DNA of 64,000 bases from Novosphingobium sp. FKTRR1. GTDB lineage: Bacteria; Pseudomonadota; Alphaproteobacteria; Sphingomonadales; Sphingomonadaceae. The notes beneath the pieces were generated by a model, which was given only the letters and a program-made list of their open reading frames with translations, searched no databases and was not told where the DNA came from. Each line of letters opens with the position of its first letter. Position 1 is the first letter of the stretch. The stretch is taken from NCBI RefSeq assembly GCF_020404405.1, contig NZ_JAIZDA010000003.1, positions 310,001-374,000 on the forward strand. The letters are read 5' to 3'. A program made the position numbers and the translations under genes. Positions 24,709 through 34,073 of this stretch are shown piece after piece.

Positions 24709-25275
24709 ATGGTCCGCATCACTTTACCCGAGGGTCTGGAACACGACCTTTATGGATATGCCAGCCGCAATCATGCCGTGCCGATCATGGCAGCGGCTCA
24801 GGCCTTTTCCAGCAGCGTCTATCGCGATAGCGGCTTGTCGCTGCGCGAGTTCGAAGGCGCGCGGATGCGTACCGCGCAGATCAACGGCTGCCAGATCTGC
24901 CGGACGTTCCGCGCCGCGCGCGATGCGCCGACCATGTTCAGCGTTGGCGGTGAAACGCCCGGGCGCATGGTGACCGACAACGGCCCGCCGCCGGACGAGG
25001 CGTTTTACGACCATGTGGCCAGCTGGCGCTCTGCATCGGACTTTTCGGATCGTGAGCGGCTGGCCATCGAGTTTGCCGAGCGCTTTGCCGAGCAACCCAA
25101 GGTGTTGAGCGCCGACGAGCGGTTCTGGGCGCGGATGCACGCCGTGTTCAATGACGGTGAGATCGTCGATCTGGCGCATTGTGTTGCCGCGTGGGTGGGG
25201 CTGGGTCGTGTGGCGCACGTGCTCGGGTTCGACACGGTTTGCCTGGTCGCACCTGCAACCGAACGCGCGGCATGA
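24709..25275 (+). CDS. Carboxymuconolactone decarboxylase-family protein
   Basis: This 188-residue all-helical protein of the CMD/AhpD-like family has the redox-type motif NGCQICRTF (CxxC at about 64-67), followed by DRERLAIEFAERFA and a second helical repeat ending in AHCVAAWVGLGRVAHVLG. The CxxC suggests an AhpD-like peroxidase or disulfide activity rather than true decarboxylase chemistry, although the usual downstream His is less clear. It lies 18 bp after an SDR gene and overlaps the next SDR by 4 bp. The role in the operon is unknown. Confidence 0.8.
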   Translation: MVRITLPEGLEHDLYGYASRNHAVPIMAAAQAFSSSVYRDSGLSLREFEGARMRTAQINGCQICRTFRAARDAPTMFSVGGETPGRMVTDNGPPPDEAFYDHVASWRSASDFSDRERLAIEFAERFAEQPKVLSADERFWARMHAVFNDGEIVDLAHCVAAWVGLGRVAHVLGFDTVCLVAPATERAA

Positions 25276-26072
25276 GCGAGGGTCGCCTGGCGGGGCGCGC
25301 CGCACTGGTCACCGGTGCGGCGGATGGCATCGGACGCGGAATCGCACTCCGCCTTGCGCGCGAAGGGGCGGCAGTGCTGGTCGCTGATGTCGATGCCGTG
25401 CGCGGGCAGGCTGTAGTTGCCGAACTGCAGGCAATGGGCGCGCGCGCTGCGTTCATCGCTTGCGACGTGACGCAGCGTGATCAGGTCACCGGGGCGGTCG
25501 ATGCCTGTGTCGAGGCCTTTGGCGCGATCGATGTGCTCGTCAACAATGCCTATGGCGGCGCAGGGCCGCAGCGCATCGAGAAGAACACCGATGCGCGCTT
25601 CGAAGCGGCACTGAAGATGTGTCTTTATGCCACCAAATGGGCGATGGAGCGTGCGCTTCCACATATGAAGGCGCGGCAGTGGGGGCGGATCATCAACATG
25701 GCATCGCTCAACGGCGTGAACGCGCATATGGGATCGGCGGATTACAACGTCGCCAAGGAGGCGGTGCGCGCCTATTCACGCAGTGCCGCGCGGGAATGGG
25801 CCGGTTACGGAATTTGCGTAAACGTGATCTGCCCGGCTGCGGTTTCGGCAGCATACCGACGCTTTCAGGAAACAGCGCCGGATGTGGCTGCAGCCATCTC
25901 GGCATCCAATCCGATGGGTCGCATGGGCGATCCTGAAGCGGACATCGGCGGTGTGGCGGTATTCCTTGCCAGTGAGGATGCGCGCTATCTGACCGGCAAC
26001 ACCGTGTTTGTCGATGGTGGCGGGCACATCAACGGGGTGCCCTGGACGCCCGATCTTGGTCCGGCCGACTGA
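25272..26072 (+). CDS. SDR-family oxidoreductase
   Basis: This 266-residue classical SDR has TGAADGIGRG, VADVDAVRG, NNAYGG, Ser in NMASLNG, YNVAK and FVDGGGHING near the end. The ATG at 25272 overlaps the CMD stop (ATGA). It is the last gene of the SnoaL-MFS-SDR-CMD-SDR operon and converges on the SDR gene ending at 26109 with 36 bp between them. YNVAK with NPMGRMGDPE resembles a set of SDRs common in sphingomonads. The substrate is not known. Confidence 0.82.
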   Translation: MSEGRLAGRAALVTGAADGIGRGIALRLAREGAAVLVADVDAVRGQAVVAELQAMGARAAFIACDVTQRDQVTGAVDACVEAFGAIDVLVNNAYGGAGPQRIEKNTDARFEAALKMCLYATKWAMERALPHMKARQWGRIINMASLNGVNAHMGSADYNVAKEAVRAYSRSAAREWAGYGICVNVICPAAVSAAYRRFQETAPDVAAAISASNPMGRMGDPEADIGGVAVFLASEDARYLTGNTVFVDGGGHINGVPWTPDLGPAD

Positions 26073-26108
26073 CCTGCCGCACTTGTCGCGCCAAATTGCG
26101 AGCGGGTA

Positions 26109-26858
26109 TCAGAACGTGCGGGTCTGGCCGCCATCGACCATCAGGGTCTGACCGGTGACATACCCCGACAGACTGCTGGCAAGGAACACCGCGGCCGCGC
26201 CGATATCGGATTCGGGATCGCCGATGCGGCGCAGCGGAACTTTGGCGATTTGCCCTTCATAGGCTTGAGGGAAATGTTGACGCCATTGCTCGACACCGGG
26301 CGACAGCGCGAACGGGCAGATCACGTTCACCCGTACGCCCTGTTCGCCCCATTCCTGCGCTGCGGTTTTCGACAACGAGCGGATCGCTTCCTTGGCGGCG
26401 CCATAGGATGCCTGGGTCGGCATGCCCTGAATGCCCGCGCCACTGCCGAAGTTGATGACCGATCCTTGCGTTGCGACCAGATGCGGATAGGCCGCCTTCA
26501 TCAGCAGGAACGTGGGCCAGAAGCCGGTATCGAACGCGATGTTCATCGCCTCGATCGAGGTTTCGATCAGAGGCAGTTGCGCCGACGCTTGCGCCGCGTT
26601 GACCAGCGTATCCAGCCGCCCGAAGCGGCCGACAGCCTCGGCCACGATGGCGGGCAGGGCCTCGCGATCGGCCAGATCGACCGGCAGGAAATGGACTTGC
26701 CCCAATTCGCCCAGTTCGGCGGCGGTGGCATTGCCCAGTTCCACTTCGCGGTCGACGATAAGAACGCTGGCACCGGCTTTGACGAAGGCGGTGGCAACCC
26801 CCTTGCCAACGCCGCGCGCAGCCCCGGTGACGATGGCAACCTGATCTTTCAGCAACAT
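26109..26858 (-). CDS. SDR-family oxidoreductase
   Basis: This 249-residue classical SDR has TGAARGVGKG, IVDREVELG, VNAAQAS in place of NNAG, Ser in NFGSGAG and YGAAK. The Asn of NNAG is displaced (NAAQ), which is tolerated in the family. Its promoter gap faces the SDR at 27007 and carries TTTTTGCGTG at 26884-26893, 26 bp before the start. It resembles the neighbouring SDR at 25272 around the VNVICP and GDPESDIGAAAVFLAS segments, so the two may be ancient duplicates. The substrate is unknown. Confidence 0.82.
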   Translation of the reverse strand: MLLKDQVAIVTGAARGVGKGVATAFVKAGASVLIVDREVELGNATAAELGELGQVHFLPVDLADREALPAIVAEAVGRFGRLDTLVNAAQASAQLPLIETSIEAMNIAFDTGFWPTFLLMKAAYPHLVATQGSVINFGSGAGIQGMPTQASYGAAKEAIRSLSKTAAQEWGEQGVRVNVICPFALSPGVEQWRQHFPQAYEGQIAKVPLRRIGDPESDIGAAAVFLASSLSGYVTGQTLMVDGGQTRTF

Positions 26859-26883
26859 GTTCCGGCCTCCGCCTGGCTTTATG

Positions 26884-26893
26884 TTTTTGCGTG
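26884..26893 (-). promoter_or_regulatory. TTTTTGCGTG element upstream of a divergent SDR pair
   Basis: This copy of the recurring TTTGCGT core lies in the 148-bp gap between SDR genes starting at 26858 (minus) and 27007 (plus), in AT-rich sequence. Confidence 0.4.
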
Positions 26894-26952
26894 AAAAATT
26901 ATCCTGTGAACCTCCATATTTGATGTCTATGGAATTGTTAATGACTAAAATG

Positions 26953-26973
26953 CGGAATTATGAGTTGATTCCG
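26953..26973. promoter_or_regulatory. CGGAAT/ATTCCG inverted repeat
   Basis: A perfect 6-bp dyad with a 9-base spacer lies 34 bp upstream of the SDR start at 27007, in the divergent gap. It is a plausible operator or promoter-overlapping site. Confidence 0.4.
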
Positions 26974-27006
26974 TAGCGACTATTGCGATTGAGAGGAGTG
27001 CTTTGG

Positions 27007-27783
27007 ATGACCGACTATTCCCCGCGTCTTGGTGCGCCTGACAGCGCCGTGGTGATCACCGGCGGAGCCTCGGGCATCGGGCTGGCGACCGCATGGGCAC
27101 TTGCGGCGGTGGGTAGGCCGGTTGCCTTGTGGGACATCAACGCCGAAGGGGCGCAGGCCGCAGCGGCAGCGATCGCGGCGCAATATGGCGTTGCGACAAC
27201 GGGGCTCTCGGTCGATTTGCGCGATTCGCAGGCGGTGATGCCCGCTGCCTTGGCGACCCGCGCAGCGGTCGGTCCGGTCGGGGGTATCGTCCACGGGGCG
27301 GGAACTGCCGTGCAGACCGGAATCGATGGGGTCACGCCCGACAATTTCGATGCCGGGATGGGTCTGCATGTCCGCGCGCTGATCCTGTTGGCGCAGGCGT
27401 TCATGGACGATCTGAAGGCCAATCCGGGCAGCGCCATCGTGGCGATCGCCTCGATCAACGCATGGTTCGGCAGCGCCGCGATCCCGATTTATACGGCGGC
27501 CAAGGGAGCGATCATCTCGCTGGTGCGTTCGATGGCGGACGAGTTGTCGCGATCGGGTGTCCGCATCAACGCGGTCAGCCCCGGCATGATCGACACGCCC
27601 ATCCTTGGTGACATGCGCGACACGATGGCGCAGCTTTATGGCCCGCGTATTTTCGCGGGCCGATTTGGCCAGCCCGATGAAATTGCCCGGACGATCCGCT
27701 TTCTGCTGTCTGATGAAGCCAGTTACATCACCGCGGCGGAATTCGTGGTCGACGGCGGCATCCGCCACTCGCAACGGCCCTGA
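27007..27783 (+). CDS. SDR-family oxidoreductase
   Basis: This 258-residue classical SDR has TGGASGIGLAT, LWDINAEG (Asp pointing to NAD), HGAGTAV in place of NNAG, Ser in AIASINAW, YTAAK and VVDGGIRHS. GAGGAG lies nine bases before the ATG at 27007; the codons upstream in frame are not needed. It is followed after 59 bp by another SDR on the same strand. The alcohol or ketone it acts on is unknown. Confidence 0.82.
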   Translation: MTDYSPRLGAPDSAVVITGGASGIGLATAWALAAVGRPVALWDINAEGAQAAAAAIAAQYGVATTGLSVDLRDSQAVMPAALATRAAVGPVGGIVHGAGTAVQTGIDGVTPDNFDAGMGLHVRALILLAQAFMDDLKANPGSAIVAIASINAWFGSAAIPIYTAAKGAIISLVRSMADELSRSGVRINAVSPGMIDTPILGDMRDTMAQLYGPRIFAGRFGQPDEIARTIRFLLSDEASYITAAEFVVDGGIRHSQRP

Positions 27784-27842
27784 GGGCAAGCGTATAGTAA
27801 GGCGGCACCATGGTCGTGTCGCCATGGAAATGGGAGAGTGCC

Positions 27843-28520
27843 ATGCGTTCCATCATCGTGACCGGCGGGTTTGGCGTGCTTGGCCGCGCCGTGGCCGAAG
27901 CGTTTCGGGCACAGGGTGACAAGGTCGCCCGCATCGACTTTGCGCCCGCTGCCGCCGATCCGAATCCGGGCGGCATCGACATCGGCGGCGTCGACCTGAC
28001 CGACGCGGCCACCGCCGACAAGGCGGTCGCACACGTGATTGCGGTCCAAGGTGGAATCGACGTGCTGGTCAATGTGGCGGGCGGTTTCGTCTGGCAGACC
28101 CTTGCCGATGGCGGGCCGTCGACTTGGGGACGGATGTTCGCGATGAACGCCACGACATGCGTGACCATGACCAAGGCGGCGCTGCCGACCTTGTCGGCTA
28201 CGGCGGGGGCATCGATCATCAACATCGGCGCAGGTGCCGCAGCGCTTGCCGGCGCAGGCATGGGCGGTTACGCCGCGTCGAAGGCCGCCGTGCACAAATT
28301 GACCGAAAGCCTTGCAGCCGAGCTTGCGGGTACAGACTGCACCGTGAATGCGGTCCTGCCCAGCATACTCGATACGCCGACCAACCGCGCCGACATGCCC
28401 GATGCGGACTTCACCCAATGGGTCAGGCCGCAAGCGCTGGCGCATGTGATCGTGTTTCTGGCATCGCCCAACGCGCGGGCGATCAGTGGCGCGCTGATCC
28501 CGGTGTCGCGCGGAAGCTGA
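27843..28520 (+). CDS. Short SDR-family protein lacking the catalytic Ser
   Basis: This 225-residue SDR-fold protein has TGGFGVLGRAV at residue 7 and the YAASK pair, but where Ser should stand 13 residues before the Tyr the sequence reads INIGAGAAAL, so the position is Ala. The C-terminus ends in LIPVSRGS, shorter than usual. The NNAG motif is NVAGG. Catalysis by Tyr-Lys alone would be impaired, so it may be a weak enzyme, a different reaction, or a partner of the SDR encoded just upstream. GGGAGAG precedes the ATG at 27843. Confidence 0.75.
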   Translation: MRSIIVTGGFGVLGRAVAEAFRAQGDKVARIDFAPAAADPNPGGIDIGGVDLTDAATADKAVAHVIAVQGGIDVLVNVAGGFVWQTLADGGPSTWGRMFAMNATTCVTMTKAALPTLSATAGASIINIGAGAAALAGAGMGGYAASKAAVHKLTESLAAELAGTDCTVNAVLPSILDTPTNRADMPDADFTQWVRPQALAHVIVFLASPNARAISGALIPVSRGS

Positions 28521-28543
28521 TCGCGGAAATCCACGGGAAGGGG

Positions 28544-29344
28544 TCAGGCAGGCGGATAGATGACGCCTGCCTCGCCGCTTTGCGTCTGCCACAGCGCATC
28601 GCGGCGGACGATGCGCCAGCCTTCGGGCCGGTGCTCCCAGCGGTCGACATATTCGCCGTTGGAATCGAACACAGGCCCCAGCGGATCATCGCGGCGTTGG
28701 TGACGGGCCTGCACATAGGCACGGCTCGTTGCGGTAACGGCGCCGGGATCGATCGTGACCACAATGCTGCCGATCAGATGCTGGGTGGAACCACAAACAT
28801 CGAGGAAGCGCCGCATGTTCGCGGTCAGTGCAGCGATGCCTGCCTGCTCCCCCAAGCCATAGTCGAATGTCAGGTCGTGCGTGAACACGTCCGCCAGCGC
28901 GGCCCAGTCCTTGGTGTCGAGTACGCGGGCGAACCGGGCAAGGCCATCGCGGATCGCGCGCTCGGCAACAAGCTCTGCCAGCAGCGTGGGCGCGCCGACC
29001 GACGAGGGAGTCTCATCGACAACGAACATCCGGGTGGCCGTCCGGTCGAACACGTTTTCCTCATCCTGCGCGATCGCCTGGGCAATGGCGGGCTCGGCCG
29101 CACGGGCGAGAAAGCGGTCGTAGGCGGCGCGATCGGCAAAGCGCATCTCGGTCACGCTGTCGAAGTCGATGGCCGCGACTGCGCTTTCGAACGCGCCGGA
29201 CCGGGCGACATAGTTGCGGCGATAGTCGGCGATCCCCGGCAGCAATGACAGGATCAGCGGTGCGTGGCGGGTTTCATAATAGGCGATGAACGCGGCGCGC
29301 GAGAGGCCGGGCTTGGCCTTGAGCAGGGCGATGACCTTGATCAT
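28544..29344 (-). CDS. EthD-domain/SnoaL-domain fusion protein
   Basis: This 266-residue protein has two domains. Residues 1 to about 112 form an EthD-like dimeric alpha/beta barrel (MIKVIALLKAKPGLSRAAF then HAPLILSLLPGIADYRRNY). Residues from about 128 form a SnoaL/NTF2 domain (DGLARFARVLDTKDWAALAD then FTHDLTFDYG, ending WRIVRRDALWQ). EthD-like domains occur in ether degradation and polyketide cyclisation; SnoaL domains are dehydratases or isomerases. The ATG overlaps the stop of the Zn-ADH gene. It closes the KstD-GMC-ADH operon. The fusion suggests two successive small steps on one intermediate, which is only an inference. Confidence 0.75.
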   Translation of the reverse strand: MIKVIALLKAKPGLSRAAFIAYYETRHAPLILSLLPGIADYRRNYVARSGAFESAVAAIDFDSVTEMRFADRAAYDRFLARAAEPAIAQAIAQDEENVFDRTATRMFVVDETPSSVGAPTLLAELVAERAIRDGLARFARVLDTKDWAALADVFTHDLTFDYGLGEQAGIAALTANMRRFLDVCGSTQHLIGSIVVTIDPGAVTATSRAYVQARHQRRDDPLGPVFDSNGEYVDRWEHRPEGWRIVRRDALWQTQSGEAGVIYPPA

Positions 29345-30444
29345 GCCGCATCATCCCCGAAGCTGACGACCGTTCGCAATGCCCGACCAGACTTCATCAG
29401 GGCAAAACCCTCGTTCACCTGGTCCATCGGCAGTCGGTGCGTGACCAGATCCACCAGATTGAGCCGTCCTTCGGCAAAATGGTCAAGCAGGCCAGGTACT
29501 TGGCTGCGGCCCTTCATGTTGCCCATGAACGAGCCTTTGACCGTGCGGCCAAGTTGCAGCGCGAATGGCACGATCTGCATGACTTCGCCATCGGCCGGCA
29601 CGCCAAGGATCACCGTGCAGCCCCAGCCAATCCGTGTGCTGTCGAACGCCTGCTGCATCAGGTGCGCGTTGCCGACGCATTCGAAGGCGAAATCCGCCCC
29701 GCCGTCGGTCAGGGCGCGAATGGCCTCGACCGCATCGGTTTGCGCTCCGTTGACGAAATCGGTCATGCCGAAGCGGCGCCCTTGCCCGTCGCGCAGTGGA
29801 TTGATGTCCACCCCGATGATGCGGCTGGCACCGGCCAGCCGTGCGCCCTGAACCACGTTGAGGCCGATGCCGCCAAGGCCGAACACGGCGACGGTCGCAC
29901 CGGGAGAAACTTGCGCGGTGTGGAGCGCCGCACCCACGCCGGTGGCGACCGAACAGCCCACGGTGCAGGCCAGATGGAACGGCACATCCTTGCGGATCGG
30001 CGCGACGTTGCGTTCGTTCATCACCACGAACTGCGCCAGCGAGCCGACCCCCGAATAGGCCGAAACGCGCTGGCCGTCGCGGGTGAACGGCGTCGGCTGG
30101 CTGGCGATCTCGCCAAGGAATACCTCGCACAAGTTGGTCTTGCCCGAACCGCAGTTGCGGCAGGTACCGCATTCGCCGATGCCAAGCGGGATGGCGTGAT
30201 CGCCGACCTGTACCGAGGTGACGCTGCTGCCGATCTGGCGCACGATCCCGGCGCCTTCGTGGCCGACGACAACCGGGAAGGGGTAGGGCGCGGCCTTGCC
30301 CTCCAACTGGCTGAGGTCGGTGTGGCACAGGCCACTGGCCATGATCTCGATCAGCACTTCGTCGTGGCGCGGGGGGGCGAGATCGAGTTCCTCGCATACC
30401 AGCGGCGTATTGGGGGCGTGGGCGACCATGGCCTTGATCTTCAT
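29341..30444 (-). CDS. Zinc-dependent alcohol dehydrogenase
   Basis: This 367-residue medium-chain dehydrogenase of the class III-like group has catalytic-zinc ligands C40, H62 with E63, and C164 (GCSVATGVGA). The structural zinc uses C92, C95, C98 and C106 (ECGTCRNCGSGKTNLC). The NAD-binding motif is VFGLGGIGLN near 187-196, followed by GVDINPLR (Asp favours NAD). It overlaps its neighbours by ATGA at both ends, between the GMC oxidoreductase and the EthD-SnoaL fusion. Oxidation of a primary or secondary alcohol formed in the steroid or its side chain fits; the substrate is unproven. Confidence 0.88.
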   Translation of the reverse strand: MKIKAMVAHAPNTPLVCEELDLAPPRHDEVLIEIMASGLCHTDLSQLEGKAAPYPFPVVVGHEGAGIVRQIGSSVTSVQVGDHAIPLGIGECGTCRNCGSGKTNLCEVFLGEIASQPTPFTRDGQRVSAYSGVGSLAQFVVMNERNVAPIRKDVPFHLACTVGCSVATGVGAALHTAQVSPGATVAVFGLGGIGLNVVQGARLAGASRIIGVDINPLRDGQGRRFGMTDFVNGAQTDAVEAIRALTDGGADFAFECVGNAHLMQQAFDSTRIGWGCTVILGVPADGEVMQIVPFALQLGRTVKGSFMGNMKGRSQVPGLLDHFAEGRLNLVDLVTHRLPMDQVNEGFALMKSGRALRTVVSFGDDAA

Positions 30445-32102
30445 CAGCGGTCTCCGGGAATGGCAGCGGGCGCGGGCGGCGCGATGCCAAGGATCATGTC
30501 AGCGGCCTTTTCGGCGATCATCGCCACCGGGATCGCGGTGTTGCCGCCGGGCAGATGCGGCATGATCGAGGCATCGACCACCCGCAGCCGGTCAAGGCCA
30601 TGGACCCTGAGCTGCGCATCGACGACGGCCATGGCGTCTTGTCCCATTCGCGCCGTTCCCACCGAATGATAATCGGCCTCGGCATTGGCGCGGATGTAGG
30701 CGTCGATCTCCGCATCGCTCTGCACGTCGGGGCCTGGGGCGATCTCATCGCCGCGCACCTCGTCAAAGGCCGACTGGTTGAACACATGCCGCGCGATGCG
30801 GATGCCTTCGCGCATGACGCGGCGGTCGTTCTCGGTGGCGTTGTAGTTCTGATCGATTACCGGCGGAGCATCGGGATCGGCACTGGCCAGCGTGACGGAG
30901 CCTCTGGCTTCGGGGCGCGCGACGTTGATATGGGCATAGAACCCATGCATCGGTACCATCGTGCGCCCGTTGTTGCCGAACAGCGCCGAGACCAGCAGCA
31001 TCTTGATGTCGGGTTCGTCCAGCGCGGGATCGGACTTGACGAAGCAGGCCACCGACATGCCAGGATCGGCCAGCGGGCCGCTGCGGGCAAGCAGGTATTG
31101 GCCCATGGCCAGCGCTCCACGCAGCGGGTTGGCGTAGCGCAGCATCGAATAGGGCTTGGTCGAACGGTATTTGACGTGCGCGGCGAGATGATCCTGCAGA
31201 CCCTGGCCGACGCCCGGCAGGTCGGCGACAACGGGCAGACCGTGCTCGGCCAGATGGGCGGCAGGACCGATGCCCGACAGCATCAGCAGGTGCGGCGTAT
31301 TGATCGCTCCGGCGCACAGGATCACTTCGCGTCGCGCGATCGCGGTTCGCTCGGTGGCAGCATGGACGAAAGCGATTCCGCTGGGCCGCCGCCCATCGAA
31401 CAGGACTTTGCGCGTTTGCGCATGGGTCAGCACCGTCAGGTTGGGGCGCTTGAGGACAGGTCGCAGATAGGCCGACGAGGCGCTGGAGCGCCGCCCCTTG
31501 CCCACGGTCAGGTCAACCGCCCCGAACCCTTCGCGCATCGCACCGTTCAGGTCGGCGCAGAAAGGATAGCCCGCCTGTTGTCCGGCCGCGATGAAAGCGC
31601 GGGCAAACGGATGGTTCTGACCTGCGCGGGTTACCTGAATTGGCCCGTCCGCTCCGTGCCAATCGTCGTGCGCGGGCGAAAAGCTTTCCAGCCGCTTGAA
31701 ATAGGGCATCACTTCGGCAAACGACCATCCGCGATTGCCCGCTTGCGCCCAGCGGTCATAGTCGGAATGGAAGCCACGGTCATAGGCCATGCCGTTGATC
31801 GAAGATCCACCGCCCAGCACTTTGCCGCGCGGGAGGTAAAGCATTCTGCCATCAAGGTGGACTTGCGGCGCAGACATGAACTTCCATGCGTGGCGGCCCG
31901 CCATCATGATCGGCAAAAGGCCGCCGGGCGCCGCGATCAGCGGGCTGGAGTCCTTGCCGCCCGCCTCAAGCAGCAGCACCTGCGTGGATGGATTGGCGGA
32001 CAGGCGGTTGGCCAGAATGCAGCCGCCTACGCCACCGCCAACGATGACGTAATCGAATTCAAGCGGTGGCATGCTCTGCCGCGGTTGCACGTCGACCGCC
32101 AT
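30444..32102 (-). CDS. GMC-family FAD oxidoreductase (choline dehydrogenase-like)
   Basis: This 552-residue flavoprotein has the N-terminal ADP-binding motif [24 protein letters not shown], the signature [13 protein letters not shown], and a C-terminal active site with His in [10 protein letters not shown] and Asn in LPGGNTAIP. The family oxidises alcohols, passing electrons to oxygen or the respiratory chain; cholesterol oxidase is a distant relative. The start at 32102 overlaps the KstD-like gene stop. In this operon it may oxidise a hydroxyl on the steroid or its side chain. Confidence 0.87.
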   Translation of the reverse strand: MAVDVQPRQSMPPLEFDYVIVGGGVGGCILANRLSANPSTQVLLLEAGGKDSSPLIAAPGGLLPIMMAGRHAWKFMSAPQVHLDGRMLYLPRGKVLGGGSSINGMAYDRGFHSDYDRWAQAGNRGWSFAEVMPYFKRLESFSPAHDDWHGADGPIQVTRAGQNHPFARAFIAAGQQAGYPFCADLNGAMREGFGAVDLTVGKGRRSSASSAYLRPVLKRPNLTVLTHAQTRKVLFDGRRPSGIAFVHAATERTAIARREVILCAGAINTPHLLMLSGIGPAAHLAEHGLPVVADLPGVGQGLQDHLAAHVKYRSTKPYSMLRYANPLRGALAMGQYLLARSGPLADPGMSVACFVKSDPALDEPDIKMLLVSALFGNNGRTMVPMHGFYAHINVARPEARGSVTLASADPDAPPVIDQNYNATENDRRVMREGIRIARHVFNQSAFDEVRGDEIAPGPDVQSDAEIDAYIRANAEADYHSVGTARMGQDAMAVVDAQLRVHGLDRLRVVDASIMPHLPGGNTAIPVAMIAEKAADMILGIAPPAPAAIPGDR

Positions 32103-33898
32103 CAGGCCGGCGCCTGCGCTATCGCCCGTGCCGCACGGCGCCCCGAAAAAATGCAGTCGGCATAGGACAATCCGCTGACATAAAGGTTCGAGCATATGCC
32201 CACTGCATTGCGACCGGCGGCATAAAGGCCCGGCAGCGGCGCGCCCGAACGGTCTTTCACCGCACCGCTCGCCTCATCCACTAACAGGCCGCCCACCGTC
32301 ATGCAGGCGATGGGGAACATGCGCGCATCGACCGAGGCGTCGATGGCATAGAACGGACCTTGCGTCAGTTCCGCCATGTCGGCCGGGGACTTGTGGAAGC
32401 GGTCGGGCGCTTCGCCTTGCGCGGACTTGTTGTACAGCGCCAGTTCCTGCGCGAACAGGACCGGCGACAGGCCCAGCTTGCGGGCCAACGCTTCGGGCGT
32501 CGGTGCCTTGATGGCGGCAAACAGCGCGTTGACCAGCGTGATGTCGCGCTGAAACCCCAACACGTCTTTGCCGAAGGCGTCGCGGAAGGATTGGCGGAAC
32601 AAGCGGCGATCCAGGATGATATAGCCGCGACCGGCATTGCGCTCGATCATCTCGTCCCCGATGCGTGCGCCGTACCAGGTTTCATTCGCAAAGCGCTGGC
32701 CGCCCGCATTGACCAGCATTCCCTGACCCCATGCGCGCGGCGGTGACAGGAAGCGCCATGCCGAAACGCGCTCCATCAGCCCGGCATCGCCACCGGCAGA
32801 TACGCCGAGCATGATTCCGCTGCCATTGTCGCCAAGGGTGCCGTTGGGCAGACCTGCGGCGTATTCGGGCGCGAAGTGCTGGACCATCGCGGGGTTGCAG
32901 ATGAAGCCGCCCGCGCTCAACACCACGCCGCGCCGGGCGCGCAGCCAGGCGCTGCTGCGCGCACTGGATTCCAGCGCTCGGGCGCGAGCGAGGTAGCGAA
33001 AGCCGACCGCGTAAGTGATCCGCGCGCCGGGAAAAGTTGGCGACAGCATGGCCATCCAGCGATTGGCTTGCGCGACCAGATGCGAATGCCGCTTGCGGAT
33101 CGCCGGATCGGCCAGCCATTCAACCCTGACGCCGATCACTCGTCCGTCGCTGTCGCAGGCCAGTTGCCGGGCTTCTGCGTGCGAGCGGAAATCGAGGCCA
33201 AGCGCCAGCGCCGCGGCGCGCAAGGGATTGTAGATCCCGGCGCCAAGTCCCCACGGCTTGCTGCCGTTCCTGTGCACGGTGCGATGGCCGCGCGCGGCAG
33301 GCGGAGTGATCGCGCAAAACGGCCCGGCAAGGCTGCTGTCGGGGTGATACAGATATTTGTCGAGCGGCGGGTACGATGTCTTGGTGGGGTGCAGGGCCGG
33401 GCTGAACGGAGCGCCGTGCTGGCGCAGCCATTCGAAGTTGTCGACGCTCTCGTGGCAAAACCGGGTCAGCGTTTCGGGCGCAACAACGTCGCCGACCTCG
33501 CACTTGAGGTAGGCTTCCATCGCGGCCGGATCGTCAATCACACCAGCCTCGCGCTGGATCGAGGTGCCGCCGCCTGCGTAATAGACGCCGCCGTTGGCCG
33601 CCGACGAACCGCCGCCGTCATACTGGTCAAGTCCGATTACCGAAAGGCCGCGTTCAAGCCCTTCGAGGGCCGCGGCGATCCCGGCTCCGCCAAGGCCCAC
33701 CACCACCATGTCGGCATCGCCCTGCCAGGGGTGGGCATCTGGGTCGGCGATGCGAAGCGGCGCATCGATGGCAAGGCCCCAGTCGCCAACCGGCTGGCCC
33801 GAAGCAGGCGTTGCGGCCAGCGGACGGCTGCTCCACGCGCGCTGCCAAGGGCTTGGCGGGATCGCGTCCACAGGTGGTGGTGTGTCTTGGCTGGCCAT
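32102..33898 (-). CDS. KstD-like FAD-dependent dehydrogenase
   Basis: This 598-residue flavoprotein of the fumarate-reductase/KstD superfamily has the dinucleotide motif VVVGLGGAGIAAALEGLERG after a 65-residue lead, GGGSSAANGGVYYAGGGT (compare SGGxxYxGGGT of 3-ketosteroid dehydrogenases), and a C-terminal FAD segment with GLYAAGRNAVGICSNLYVSG. KstD removes two hydrogens from ring A (delta1); related enzymes act at delta4. The ATG at 33898 follows GGGAGAGG; a TTG one codon earlier is less likely. It heads the four-gene minus operon and diverges from the frameshifted TonB receptor. Which double bond it makes is undecided. Confidence 0.75.
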   Translation of the reverse strand: MASQDTPPPVDAIPPSPWQRAWSSRPLAATPASGQPVGDWGLAIDAPLRIADPDAHPWQGDADMVVVGLGGAGIAAALEGLERGLSVIGLDQYDGGGSSAANGGVYYAGGGTSIQREAGVIDDPAAMEAYLKCEVGDVVAPETLTRFCHESVDNFEWLRQHGAPFSPALHPTKTSYPPLDKYLYHPDSSLAGPFCAITPPAARGHRTVHRNGSKPWGLGAGIYNPLRAAALALGLDFRSHAEARQLACDSDGRVIGVRVEWLADPAIRKRHSHLVAQANRWMAMLSPTFPGARITYAVGFRYLARARALESSARSSAWLRARRGVVLSAGGFICNPAMVQHFAPEYAAGLPNGTLGDNGSGIMLGVSAGGDAGLMERVSAWRFLSPPRAWGQGMLVNAGGQRFANETWYGARIGDEMIERNAGRGYIILDRRLFRQSFRDAFGKDVLGFQRDITLVNALFAAIKAPTPEALARKLGLSPVLFAQELALYNKSAQGEAPDRFHKSPADMAELTQGPFYAIDASVDARMFPIACMTVGGLLVDEASGAVKDRSGAPLPGLYAAGRNAVGICSNLYVSGLSYADCIFSGRRAARAIAQAPA

Positions 33899-33942
33899 CA
33901 AGTGCCTCTCCCGGTGGCGCTGTCCCTTAACGTTGCGCGTTA

Positions 33943-33984
33943 TGACGATTTGCGTAGATGTTTATGCCATTTCTAGACGCATAA
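33943..33984. promoter_or_regulatory. Shared TGACGATTTGCGTA element and dyad in the kstD/receptor gap
   Basis: TGACGATTTGCGTA at 33943-33956 is the exact reverse complement of 49715-49728 in the hsaA/hsaC gap. It overlaps TTTGCGTAGAT (33949-33959), identical to 19140-19150. A TTATGC/GCATAA dyad with an 11-base spacer follows (33962-33984). The region separates two divergent transcripts, so it is a likely shared operator. Confidence 0.65.
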
Positions 33985-34073
33985 GCATATCTGTTGCGCA
34001 TAACGTAAAGAAAATATATTGGGCATCTGGATTTTTGGTACGCGCATGGATGGCGCGACCTGCAGGAGAGGAC

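Noticed and set aside
6545-28520. The SDR genes as a recent tandem amplification
   Set aside because: The SDRs differ in cofactor loops, lengths and tails; apart from limited likeness between those at 25272 and 26109, they look anciently diverged.
30555-32165. 536-residue plus-strand open frame
   Set aside because: It is antisense to the GMC oxidoreductase, which has clear motifs; the frame has no family features.
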